Assembly: GCA_903918335.1 (NCBI GenBank)
Contig: CAIXDX010000228.1
Location: forward strand, 1-43,335
Source of the DNA: an uncultured Methylococcaceae bacterium
GTDB lineage: Bacteria > Pseudomonadota > Gammaproteobacteria > Methylococcales > Methylomonadaceae
Reading direction: 5' to 3'
Length of the DNA: 43,335 nucleotides
The notes beneath the pieces were generated by a model. That model was given only the letters and a program-made list of their open reading frames with translations, searched no databases and was not told where the DNA came from. Shown here one piece after another: positions 36,062 to 43,335 of this stretch. Both the position numbers and the translations under genes were made by a program. The first letter of the stretch is position 1; the number at the start of each line of letters is the position of its first letter.

Positions 36062-37522
36062 ATGTTCAAACGCACAACGCTTTCAATCGCATTATGTCTT
36101 ACACTCTTTCCAAACATTCAATATGCAGAGGAAATTACTAAAATAGATTTGCCAGATATGGGAGATTCTTCAGGTACATTAATTTCTCCTGCTGAAGAAA
36201 AGGAATTTGGCGAAGAGTTTTTTAGAAGTTTACATTCTCAGATCACAATTAATCAAGATCCTGAGATTCAAGAATATATTCAATCGATTGGACAAAAATT
36301 AACTGCGAATAGTGATGCGCCTAGTCATCCTTTTCATTTTTTTGTAGTCATGGAAAATGACATTAACGCGTTTGCTGGTCCCGGTGGCTATATTGGTGTT
36401 AACTCAGGATTAATTCTGATGACTGAGGCTGAGAGCGAATTAGCATCAGTTTTAGCTCACGAAATTTCACACGTCACCCAACGACATTTATTTCGTGCAG
36501 CTGAAGCAGCAGGCAGATTATCTATACCCAGCGCAGCAGGTATGTTGGCCGCTATATTGTTGGGAACACAATCTCCACAAATGGGCCAAGCGGCGATAAT
36601 GGCTATCATGGGGGGGAATATCCAATTTCAAATTAACTTTACGCGTGAAAATGAAGAAGAAGCCGATCGTGTCGGTATGCAAACGTTATCTGCGTCCCAA
36701 TTTGATCCACGTAGTATGCCTACGTTTTTTGAGCGCTTACAGCAAGCTACTCGGTATTATGGCCAATCGGTACCTGAATTCTTAAGAACTCACCCTGTAA
36801 CCGCCTCACGTATTTCTGATACTCGAGGAAGAGCCGAGACGTATCCTTACAAACAATACCCCGATTCACTTCCTTATCAGTTAACGAAGGCAAAAATACG
36901 CGTAATTACTGATACAGACCCCAAAAAAAATGCTTCTAAAGAATACTTTAACACTAGAATTTCTTTGGGCACACTTGAACAACGAACAGTTTCAAAGTAT
37001 GGCCTAGGATTAGTTGCTTTAAAGACGGAAAAATACAAAGAATCGGAAAGTATCTTCCAGGAACTTATTCGTGACTATCCAGAACAATCTCAATATGCCA
37101 GCGCATTAGCTAGTGCGGCATACGATGCTCACAATTACCAACTTGCGGTATCACGCTATCAAAAATTAGTGAGTCAATTCCCTGATAACGATGCTATCAA
37201 ACTTGAGTATATTGCAGCCTTATTAAAAGTAAAAAAATCAGATATGGCTAGAACACTCTTACTCTCATTAAGTTATCAAATACATCGGATACCGGTTTAT
37301 TGGGAACTATTAGGACAGGTATACAGTGATTTAAATCAACCCGCTGAATCCCATCGATATTTAGCAGAATATTACTTTGCCATGGGACAAACCCAAGATG
37401 CAATTCTACAAATTAAATTAGCTCAAAGCTCTCCTGGTCTAAATTTTCAACTCTCATCTATTTTAAATGAAAGAATCAACTTCTTTTATAATCAACAAGC
37501 TGAAGCAAAGCGTAGTCGATAA
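36062..37522 (+). CDS. bepA: Beta-barrel assembly-enhancing protease BepA (M48 peptidase)
   Basis: Periplasmic zinc metalloprotease and chaperone that helps or removes stalled LptD and other outer-membrane proteins. Signal peptide (TTLSIALCLTLFPNIQYA), M48 domain with zinc motif HEISH (133-137) and a downstream third ligand in NEEEADRVG (about 198-202), the INAFAGPGGYIGVNSGL segment, and a C-terminal TPR region from about residue 300. 486 aa matches BepA/YfgC. No clear ribosome site is visible before ATG. It is divergent from tusD and converges closely with the permease gene. Confidence 0.95.
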   Translation: MFKRTTLSIALCLTLFPNIQYAEEITKIDLPDMGDSSGTLISPAEEKEFGEEFFRSLHSQITINQDPEIQEYIQSIGQKLTANSDAPSHPFHFFVVMENDINAFAGPGGYIGVNSGLILMTEAESELASVLAHEISHVTQRHLFRAAEAAGRLSIPSAAGMLAAILLGTQSPQMGQAAIMAIMGGNIQFQINFTRENEEEADRVGMQTLSASQFDPRSMPTFFERLQQATRYYGQSVPEFLRTHPVTASRISDTRGRAETYPYKQYPDSLPYQLTKAKIRVITDTDPKKNASKEYFNTRISLGTLEQRTVSKYGLGLVALKTEKYKESESIFQELIRDYPEQSQYASALASAAYDAHNYQLAVSRYQKLVSQFPDNDAIKLEYIAALLKVKKSDMARTLLLSLSYQIHRIPVYWELLGQVYSDLNQPAESHRYLAEYYFAMGQTQDAILQIKLAQSSPGLNFQLSSILNERINFFYNQQAEAKRSR

Positions 37523-37532
37523 TTTATTTCTA

Positions 37533-38591
37533 CTAGCGTATTTCTCCGTGATTTAAATCTTGTAACCAATCACGCCATATCGACATTAATATAGCCATTA
37601 AAGCGGGGCCTAAAAAAAGACCCAGCATCCCAAAGGCTTCCATGCCACCAAATATGCCCAATAACGTCCATAAAAAGGGTAATTTAACGGCACCTCCAAT
37701 TAATGCTGGGCGGACATAATTATCAGCGATGAGCGTTAGTAGCATGCCGTATATAAATAAACTGCTTGCTTCTATGGGGTGTCCCTGAGCAACAAGGACG
37801 ACTGAACAGGCGCTAAAAATTATTTTTGCAGCAAAAGGGATCATGGCAAAGATGCCCGTAATAGCCCCTAAAATTGCAGGATTTTCTAACCCAACAACTG
37901 TATACCCTGCTCCCATTAAGAGGCCTTTACCTAGACCTACAACTAACATGCCATTTACCGTAGATCTAACTGCAGACTTAGCATGCAAGGTATACCGATA
38001 ACCTTTATCACCGAATAGTTTTTGGCTAGAATCTAAAATTTGTTGCCCCAGTTTATGACCATGTTGATAGACAAATAACAAAGTGAGCAAGATAATTAAG
38101 AATCCAAAAAAGTGTTGAATTAATTGATTAGCAAAGTCTTTTGTAAAATGAAAAATACTGCTCGTGTCTATCCAGTGTAAAACGTTTTTAGAGGCTGAAG
38201 CACTACCGAGTTGTCTTAACCAATAGTCTTTTACACTTGTCCCTATCCATGGCAAATTTCCTACCCAGCTAGGGCAAGGTATTCCATTTACATCAGCTGC
38301 CTCGAAGAGTTGACCTAAATTTTGTCCTTCAGTCACTAAGCGAATTAAACCATAACCAACAGGCACAAAAATAAAAGCGGCAAGCAGTAACGTTAATCCT
38401 AAACCGACCCAAGTTTCTTTATGACGACAGTGGGTTATTGACAGTAATCTTTGATATAAAGGCCACGTTGAAATGGCAAGAACAACTGCCCACGCTAATA
38501 AATCAAGGAATCCATGTATGACCCATGCACCTAATACAAGTAAAAATAATCCACCTATAAAACAGGCGCGCTTTTGGGTATAAGTAGTCAT
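37533..38591 (-). CDS. AI-2E-family transporter (YdiK/PerM-like permease)
   Basis: Multi-helix inner-membrane protein of the AI-2E transporter family, so named from TqsA but with members of varied or unknown substrate (small molecules, Na+/H+). About eight hydrophobic segments in 352 aa: an N-terminal pair, a central amphipathic region, and the conserved C-terminal part with GLGKGLLMGAGYTVVGL, IPFAAKI and LGIFGGMEAFGMLGLFLGPA. The last two are family marks. It is the fourth gene of a minus-strand run after the flippase; a 64-bp gap separates them. The substrate cannot be assigned. Confidence 0.85.
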   Translation of the reverse strand: MTTYTQKRACFIGGLFLLVLGAWVIHGFLDLLAWAVVLAISTWPLYQRLLSITHCRHKETWVGLGLTLLLAAFIFVPVGYGLIRLVTEGQNLGQLFEAADVNGIPCPSWVGNLPWIGTSVKDYWLRQLGSASASKNVLHWIDTSSIFHFTKDFANQLIQHFFGFLIILLTLLFVYQHGHKLGQQILDSSQKLFGDKGYRYTLHAKSAVRSTVNGMLVVGLGKGLLMGAGYTVVGLENPAILGAITGIFAMIPFAAKIIFSACSVVLVAQGHPIEASSLFIYGMLLTLIADNYVRPALIGGAVKLPFLWTLLGIFGGMEAFGMLGLFLGPALMAILMSIWRDWLQDLNHGEIR

Positions 38592-38655
38592 TACATCTAA
38601 TCAGTAAAATAAATAACTTATTTTATTAGACCTGAGCGTCAATAATATGACAGAA

Positions 38656-40134
38656 CTATATTATTACTTTGGATTTGTAAGATTTTTCAAACAATATAAC
38701 GACCAATAAATAACTAGTCAGTAATAAGCTAGAAACTTCCCATGGTTTTTGCCAAGTAAAGTAATTTGGAAAGTGATCTTGAGCAGTAAACAAACATACT
38801 CCTAGACCGATATAACCCAAAATATGTTTAAGATCATAGTCCACAGGGTAGTATCTTCGCCCGAGTAAGTAAGACACCAGTGTCATAAAAAAATAACATA
38901 CTAAAGTAGCCCAAGCTGAACCCATATAGCCCAATAAGGGTATCCACCAAATATTAAGAGCAACTGTAATCAATGCCCCCGAAACAGAAACAAATGCACC
39001 TAATAAAGTTTTATCCGTTAACTTATACCAAATAGATAAATTAACGTAGATACCTAAAAATAAATTAGCCACCAATAAGATAGGCACTACTTTAAGCCCA
39101 ACTCTAAATTCTTCACCTAAGAAATACTTAAAAAAATCTATATACAAAGTAACCAATAAAAAGATAAATACACAAAAAATAACGAAATACTTAAGAACTT
39201 TCGCATAAATTTCTTTTGCATCATTCTTATCAGCATAAGCAAAGAAAAAAGGTTCTGCGGCAAAACGAAATGCTTGTATAAACAGTGTCATTAAAATAGA
39301 TAATTTATAACAAGCGCTATAGATGCCTAGCATCTGTATATTGGTTTTAATATCATAGGGTAAAAGAAATTTTAATAATGCTCTATCTAACATTTCGTTA
39401 ATAATACCGGCGAAACCAATCACGACCATAGGTAAAGAATAACGCAACATTTTAAGAAATAAATCACCATTAAATCCCCAGCGTAGCCCTAATAATTGGG
39501 GAAATAGTACGATAAACTTAAAAGCACTCGCCATTAAATTTGCCAGAAAAATATAAGTAATACCCAATTCAGGGTTATAAACTACTCTTAACCAAGAGCG
39601 TGGGTTTAATGCTAATTCCTTTGGACAATACACAATAAAAAACAAGCTTAATAGAACCGTAATTAAAATTTCACTAATTTTTATGCCGGCAAATAAGAAG
39701 GCTTTGTTCTCCGCACGTAAGCGCGCAAAAGGAATAGCTGCAATGGCATCAAAAGTTAAGATTGCACTAAAGCATAAGACATATTCTGGATGTGAGCTAT
39801 AATTTAGAGCCGCAGATAATTGATTATTAACAACAATAATAATACCTAGAAAAAAAAGATTAATCAAAAGTACAAATAACAAAGCAGTTGAATAAGCTAC
39901 ATCATGATGGCTATTAGCTTTATCGTGAAATCGAAAATACCCCGTCTCAAAACCAAACAACAATAATACAGAAAAAAAACCCGCATAGGCGTAGAACTCA
40001 GAGACGACACCGTATTCAGTTGCAGAAAAATAATAGGTATAAAGCGGGACTAATAAATAATTTAAAAACCGACCGAAGATGCTACTCAGTCCATATATTG
40101 CAGTTTGTGAAACTAGTTTTTTAATAACACTCAT
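38656..40134 (-). CDS. Oligosaccharide flippase-type (Wzx/MATE-like) membrane protein
   Basis: Polysaccharide biosynthesis protein with about 12-14 hydrophobic segments, likely moving a lipid-linked sugar across the inner membrane. Starts SVIKKLVSQTAIYGLSSIFG and continues RFLNYLLVPLYTYYF, characteristic of Wzx/PST flippases, with the ATEYGVVSEFYAY loop. The track start adds 22 unlikely residues; ATG 40134 gives a normal N-terminus. It starts 16 bp after the PHP gene stop. Together with the ABC exporter it suggests an envelope operon, but no glycosyltransferases are adjacent. Confidence 0.88.
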   Translation of the reverse strand: MSVIKKLVSQTAIYGLSSIFGRFLNYLLVPLYTYYFSATEYGVVSEFYAYAGFFSVLLLFGFETGYFRFHDKANSHHDVAYSTALLFVLLINLFFLGIIIVVNNQLSAALNYSSHPEYVLCFSAILTFDAIAAIPFARLRAENKAFLFAGIKISEILITVLLSLFFIVYCPKELALNPRSWLRVVYNPELGITYIFLANLMASAFKFIVLFPQLLGLRWGFNGDLFLKMLRYSLPMVVIGFAGIINEMLDRALLKFLLPYDIKTNIQMLGIYSACYKLSILMTLFIQAFRFAAEPFFFAYADKNDAKEIYAKVLKYFVIFCVFIFLLVTLYIDFFKYFLGEEFRVGLKVVPILLVANLFLGIYVNLSIWYKLTDKTLLGAFVSVSGALITVALNIWWIPLLGYMGSAWATLVCYFFMTLVSYLLGRRYYPVDYDLKHILGYIGLGVCLFTAQDHFPNYFTWQKPWEVSSLLLTSYLLVVILFEKSYKSKVII

Positions 40135-40150
40135 AACATTGAATTGACAG

Positions 40151-41005
40151 CTAAGAGAGTAGTTCCCAAATGGGCGTAATAGTAAGTGGTAATTGTGCAA
40201 TACGGCCCAGTTCTACATATGGATTAGAGTCGTTGTGAAAGTCTGAGCCAACAGAACCAGCTAATTCGAAGTCTTTGGCATATTTAGCGACTAAACGTAT
40301 TTCATCTTGATTGATTCTACTGGTGATGACTTCAATACCATGACCACCAAAAGATTTGAATTCATTCAACAAACGTTTAATATATTTAGCTGATAATTTA
40401 TAGCGTAATGGATGTGCAATAACCGCCATGCCGCCTGCTCCCGTAATCCATTTAACAACCGCTTCTAATTCTGGCCAGATGGTCGGCACAAAAGCAGATT
40501 TACCCTGACCTAAATAACGATCAAAAGCTTCTTGCTGAGTATCTACGTGCTTTTGAGAGAGTAAAAAATCAGCAAAATGTGTACGAGTTATCATGCCATC
40601 TCCTGCTGCTGCTTTAACAGACTCTAAAGCACCAAAGATCCTTTTTTTCTCTAATTTTTCGGCAATTTTTTCACATCGCTCATAACGTAAGGTCTGTAAA
40701 TGATCAGTGATTTCAACTAAGGGTTGATAGGTTGGATCAATACCCAATCCAACAATATGTAAACAATTTTTTTGCCAATTTGATGAAAGTTCAATGCCAG
40801 GAATAAAATTAATACCTATAGACTCAGCCGTTTTTTTAGCAACAGCTAACCCTGCTACGGTATCGTGATCTGTAAGTGCAAGCGTTGTGACACCTTGTTG
40901 TTGTGCTCTTAGAACTAAATTTTCTGGTGTGAAAGCACCATCTGATGCGGTTGAATGGCAATGTAAATCATAAACTTCTGTCATTACTGGTTGTATATTC
41001 ATCAT
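40151..41005 (-). CDS. PHP-domain phosphoesterase (RNase AM / Rnm-YciV-TrpH type)
   Basis: Metal-dependent phosphatase/nuclease of the PHP superfamily; E. coli Rnm (YciV) hydrolyses 3',5'-nucleotide bisphosphates and trims 5' ends of small RNA. Motifs present: DLHCHSTASDG, LTDHDT, PGIELSSNW, HPLRYK and GSDFHND, supplying the metal ligands. 284 aa matches the family. Its ATG overlaps the ABC exporter's TGA by 4 bp (ATGA), so translation is coupled. ATGATG leaves the first Met open. Pairing with envelope transporters is unexpected. Confidence 0.92.
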   Translation of the reverse strand: MMNIQPVMTEVYDLHCHSTASDGAFTPENLVLRAQQQGVTTLALTDHDTVAGLAVAKKTAESIGINFIPGIELSSNWQKNCLHIVGLGIDPTYQPLVEITDHLQTLRYERCEKIAEKLEKKRIFGALESVKAAAGDGMITRTHFADFLLSQKHVDTQQEAFDRYLGQGKSAFVPTIWPELEAVVKWITGAGGMAVIAHPLRYKLSAKYIKRLLNEFKSFGGHGIEVITSRINQDEIRLVAKYAKDFELAGSVGSDFHNDSNPYVELGRIAQLPLTITPIWELLS

Positions 41006-42792
41006 TGGTACTCGCCATAAAGTTTGGCGTAAAGTCCATTTTGATTAATCAGCGTTTCATGATGACCTTGTTCGCAAATAACGCCATCTTCAAACACATA
41101 AACATGGTCAGCTTGCCTAACAGCGCTTAAGCGATGAGCAATAATAAGGGTGGTTCGACCTTTTAAAAACTCCGCCATTGCCAAATGAAGTTTATGTTCA
41201 GTTTCAGAATCTAAAGCAGATGTGGCTTCGTCTAAAATTACAACTTTAGGATCTGCTACTACCATACGGGCAATAGCCATACGTTGTCTTTGTCCTCCTG
41301 ATAAGCGCATACCTAAGCGCCCTACGATAGTATCAAGTCCTGATTCTAAATCCTTTACAGTATCGTACAATTGAGCTATTTCTAACGCTTTCCATAACGT
41401 ATCATCAGACACCATTTTACCTAAAGTAAGGTTGGCTCTAATAGTATCGTTAAATAAAACAGGGTGTTGCAATACAGTGACTACATTTTCTCTAACGATA
41501 TCAAGTCCTATTTCTTCAATCGGAACACCATTAAATCTAATGTGTCCTGAACTAGGTAAATACACACCAATGAGAGTTTGTATTAAAGTAGATTTACCAC
41601 CACCACTTGCACCAACCAAGGCTATTTTTTCTCCTGCTTTAATCGTTAGATTAATTCCATTTAGAATTTTTTCTTGACCGTAACTAAAGTGAAGATTATC
41701 AATGCCAATTGATACTGTTTTAATGTTGAAGAAAGGATTATGAATATGAGGGTAAAGTGGCTCTTGCTTTAGTGCAGTTAACCGATTTATTCTGTGTAAT
41801 GCCGCTTTTGCAGCAAAAAAAGCATATTGAATGCCTAATATTTCTTGTACGGGAGCCATCATAAACCAGAGATATCCGAATACGGCCAGCATTTCACCAA
41901 TACTTAAGTCGGAATAGAACACCATTAACATGGCAACCGCTCTAAAAATATCAAAACCAAATAAAAATACTAAAAAACTTAAGCGGGATGCGGCATCACT
42001 TTTCCAAGCATAGGCGGCTGAGAAGTCTTTAACAGATCTTGCTGACTCAATGAGTGCTTTACAATAGTACTGCTCCCTATTACTGGCTCTGATCTGGTGT
42101 ATAGCTTCTAAAGTTTCAGTTAATGACTGTTGGAAAACTTCGTAAGCAGAATTTTCTTTAGCCTTTAAATCTTTAACGCGCGAACCAACAAGGCGAGTTA
42201 AATAGATAACCACAGGGTTTAACAACAAGATAAACAAACCTAATTGCCAATGCATCCACAGCAAAATAACCGCAGTACCTATGATGGTCAATAAAGCAAC
42301 TAATAATCGACTTACTGTCGTACCAATAAATGTATCGATTGTATCTAAATCTTTGACTAAATAACTGACCACGCTGCCAGAACCCAAGCTTTCATATTCT
42401 GACATTGAAATAGTCTGTAAATGACTGATTAGATTTCTACGTAGCCGAAAGATAATATCTTTAGAAATGCAGGAAAAATGACGCGCTTGAATAATATTAA
42501 ATGCACTGGCAATTAGTCTCAATAAAAGACTCACCACCAAAATAACTGAAATATACAAGACTGGGAGCTGCCACTCAACAGGAGACCATCGATTAATAAA
42601 AGTAATAACCCAACCGGGCTTGTTTAATAAGACTTCATCAACCAATAAAGGCATTAATAACGGTACAGGTACACTGGCTACGGTTGCTAGTAAGGCAATA
42701 ATATGGGAATAAATCAGAGTTTTCTTGTGCTCTAAGGCAATTTTATAAATGCCTTTCCATGTGTAAATCGATTGATTTGATTTTAGTTGCAC
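41002..42792 (-). CDS. ABC exporter, fused permease/ATPase (MsbA-like)
   Basis: Half-transporter with an N-terminal six-helix ABC membrane domain (residues ~25-320) and a C-terminal nucleotide-binding domain with Walker A GASGGGKST, LSGGQRQRMAIARM, and VVILDEATSALD followed by the H-loop IIAHRLS. 596 aa is standard for a homodimeric exporter. No N-terminal peptidase or other domain is seen. It is the first gene of the minus-strand run; substrate unknown, lipid, glycolipid or peptide possible. The ATG-TGA overlap with the PHP gene suggests fixed stoichiometry. Confidence 0.9.
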   Translation of the reverse strand: MQLKSNQSIYTWKGIYKIALEHKKTLIYSHIIALLATVASVPVPLLMPLLVDEVLLNKPGWVITFINRWSPVEWQLPVLYISVILVVSLLLRLIASAFNIIQARHFSCISKDIIFRLRRNLISHLQTISMSEYESLGSGSVVSYLVKDLDTIDTFIGTTVSRLLVALLTIIGTAVILLWMHWQLGLFILLLNPVVIYLTRLVGSRVKDLKAKENSAYEVFQQSLTETLEAIHQIRASNREQYYCKALIESARSVKDFSAAYAWKSDAASRLSFLVFLFGFDIFRAVAMLMVFYSDLSIGEMLAVFGYLWFMMAPVQEILGIQYAFFAAKAALHRINRLTALKQEPLYPHIHNPFFNIKTVSIGIDNLHFSYGQEKILNGINLTIKAGEKIALVGASGGGKSTLIQTLIGVYLPSSGHIRFNGVPIEEIGLDIVRENVVTVLQHPVLFNDTIRANLTLGKMVSDDTLWKALEIAQLYDTVKDLESGLDTIVGRLGMRLSGGQRQRMAIARMVVADPKVVILDEATSALDSETEHKLHLAMAEFLKGRTTLIIAHRLSAVRQADHVYVFEDGVICEQGHHETLINQNGLYAKLYGEYQ

Positions 42793-42870
42793 AAAAACAG
42801 AGAGTTATTAGGTTATATTTTATGAATTATAACACTTTAAAGACTGCTGTATCAGCAACATATTAGATAC

Positions 42871-42912
42871 ACAGCACGCCACTTAATAGTCAATTAACAA
42901 GTGGCGTGCTGT
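42871..42912. terminator. 14-bp GC-rich hairpin downstream of isocitrate dehydrogenase
   Basis: Perfect stem ACAGCACGCCACTT with AAGTGGCGTGCTGT and a 14-nt loop. No T-tract follows on the minus strand, so termination is likely but not certain. It lies 24 bp past the isocitrate dehydrogenase stop and about 80 bp before the ABC gene. Confidence 0.65.
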
Positions 42913-42935
42913 TATATAAGAAGTTTACTTAAAGT

Positions 42936-43335
42936 TTAAGCAGAAGCTAATAATTCAGCAACAATGGCATCACCCATTTCTACAGTGCCGCAAATAGAAT
43001 CAGGATTAATGTCTTTAGTCACATATTTACCTTCAATAACTACTTTTTCTACCGCTGCTTTCACTCTATCAGCCGCTTTAGTTTCACCTAAATAATTTAG
43101 CATCATCACACCCGCCATAATAACAGCGATAGGGTTAGCTAAGTTTTTGCCTGCGATATCAGGTGCACTGCCATGTACCGCTTCAAATAAGGCAGCATCT
43201 GCACCAATATTAGCGCCAGGTATTAAACCTAAACCACCCACTAATCCAGCGGTAAGATCCGATAAAATATCACCAAACATATTTGTTGTTACAACGACAT
43301 CAAATTGTTGAGGATTCATTACCATATGCATACAA
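42936..43335 (-). CDS. NAD-type isocitrate dehydrogenase, C-terminal part only (cut by window edge)
   Basis: The last 132 or so residues of a beta-decarboxylating dehydrogenase. MNPQQFDVVVTTNMFGDILS contains the metal-binding Asp motif; GLIPGANIG and FEAVHGSAPDIAGKNLANP are characteristic of short NAD-dependent isocitrate dehydrogenases (relatives of LeuB). The frame stays open to the window edge with Cys before the first Met, as the family has there, so the true start is outside. A LeuB or tartrate dehydrogenase assignment is possible but fits less well: LeuB has FEPxHGSAPDIAG. Its product is one step before the 2-oxoglutarate dehydrogenase encoded at 24-29.6 kb. Confidence 0.8.
   Translation of the reverse strand, partial: CMHMVMNPQQFDVVVTTNMFGDILSDLTAGLVGGLGLIPGANIGADAALFEAVHGSAPDIAGKNLANPIAVIMAGVMMLNYLGETKAADRVKAAVEKVVIEGKYVTKDINPDSICGTVEMGDAIVAELLASA

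Overview
The window is AT-rich bacterial chromosome with typical gammaproteobacterial gene content: RecQ, EttA, GshA, BepA, TusD/TusC, a YfcH-type epimerase, SucA/SucB and a PrtDEF-type type I secretion system. Two traits narrow the lineage without settling it: the sulfonucleotide reductase carries the Fe-S cysteines of APS reductases, and the isocitrate dehydrogenase at the right edge looks like the NAD-dependent, LeuB-related type. A sulfur- or methane-oxidising gammaproteobacterial group (for example Methylococcales or Thiotrichales) is a reasonable guess, but it is inference only. No tRNA, rRNA or CRISPR array was seen.

Layout. 0-4.3 kb: type I secretion operon (ABC ATPase cut by the window edge, HlyD-type adaptor, TolC-type channel), followed by an orphan OmpR-type response regulator with a strong terminator. 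5.9-7.4 kb: TlpA-like thioredoxin plus ApbE flavin transferase. 7.4-9.1 kb: two tandem paralogous helical-repeat proteins of unknown function. 9.4-13.4 kb: gshA, cysH and ettA on the minus strand, joining cysteine supply to glutathione synthesis. 13.5-16.2 kb: recQ and a flavin reductase. 16.3-18.0 kb: a gene graveyard with a split hypothetical gene, an IS3-family scrap, an orphan Phd-type antitoxin whose PIN toxin was deleted down to its last ~33 codons, and the tail of a REP-associated transposase. 18-24 kb: a large MscK-like channel, phosphomannomutase and an outer-membrane beta-barrel.

24-29.6 kb: sucA, sucB and an lpd-like gene in one tight operon. The lpd-like product keeps its FAD and NAD(P) folds but has lost both redox cysteines, the neighbouring lysine and the catalytic histidine. 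This is the most striking feature of the window. 29.9-35.9 kb: adk, asd, ssb, a di-haem cytochrome c peroxidase, a Trp-rich small protein with a YfcH-type epimerase, a candidate small RNA or attenuator, an unknown membrane protein, and tusD/tusC without tusB.

36-42.8 kb: bepA, then a minus-strand run of an ABC exporter, a PHP-domain phosphatase, a polysaccharide-type flippase and an AI-2E-family permease, suggesting envelope work. The window ends inside an NAD-type isocitrate dehydrogenase. Read together, the TCA genes raise the question of where active E3 comes from: either another locus supplies it, or 2-oxoglutarate dehydrogenase is altered in this organism.
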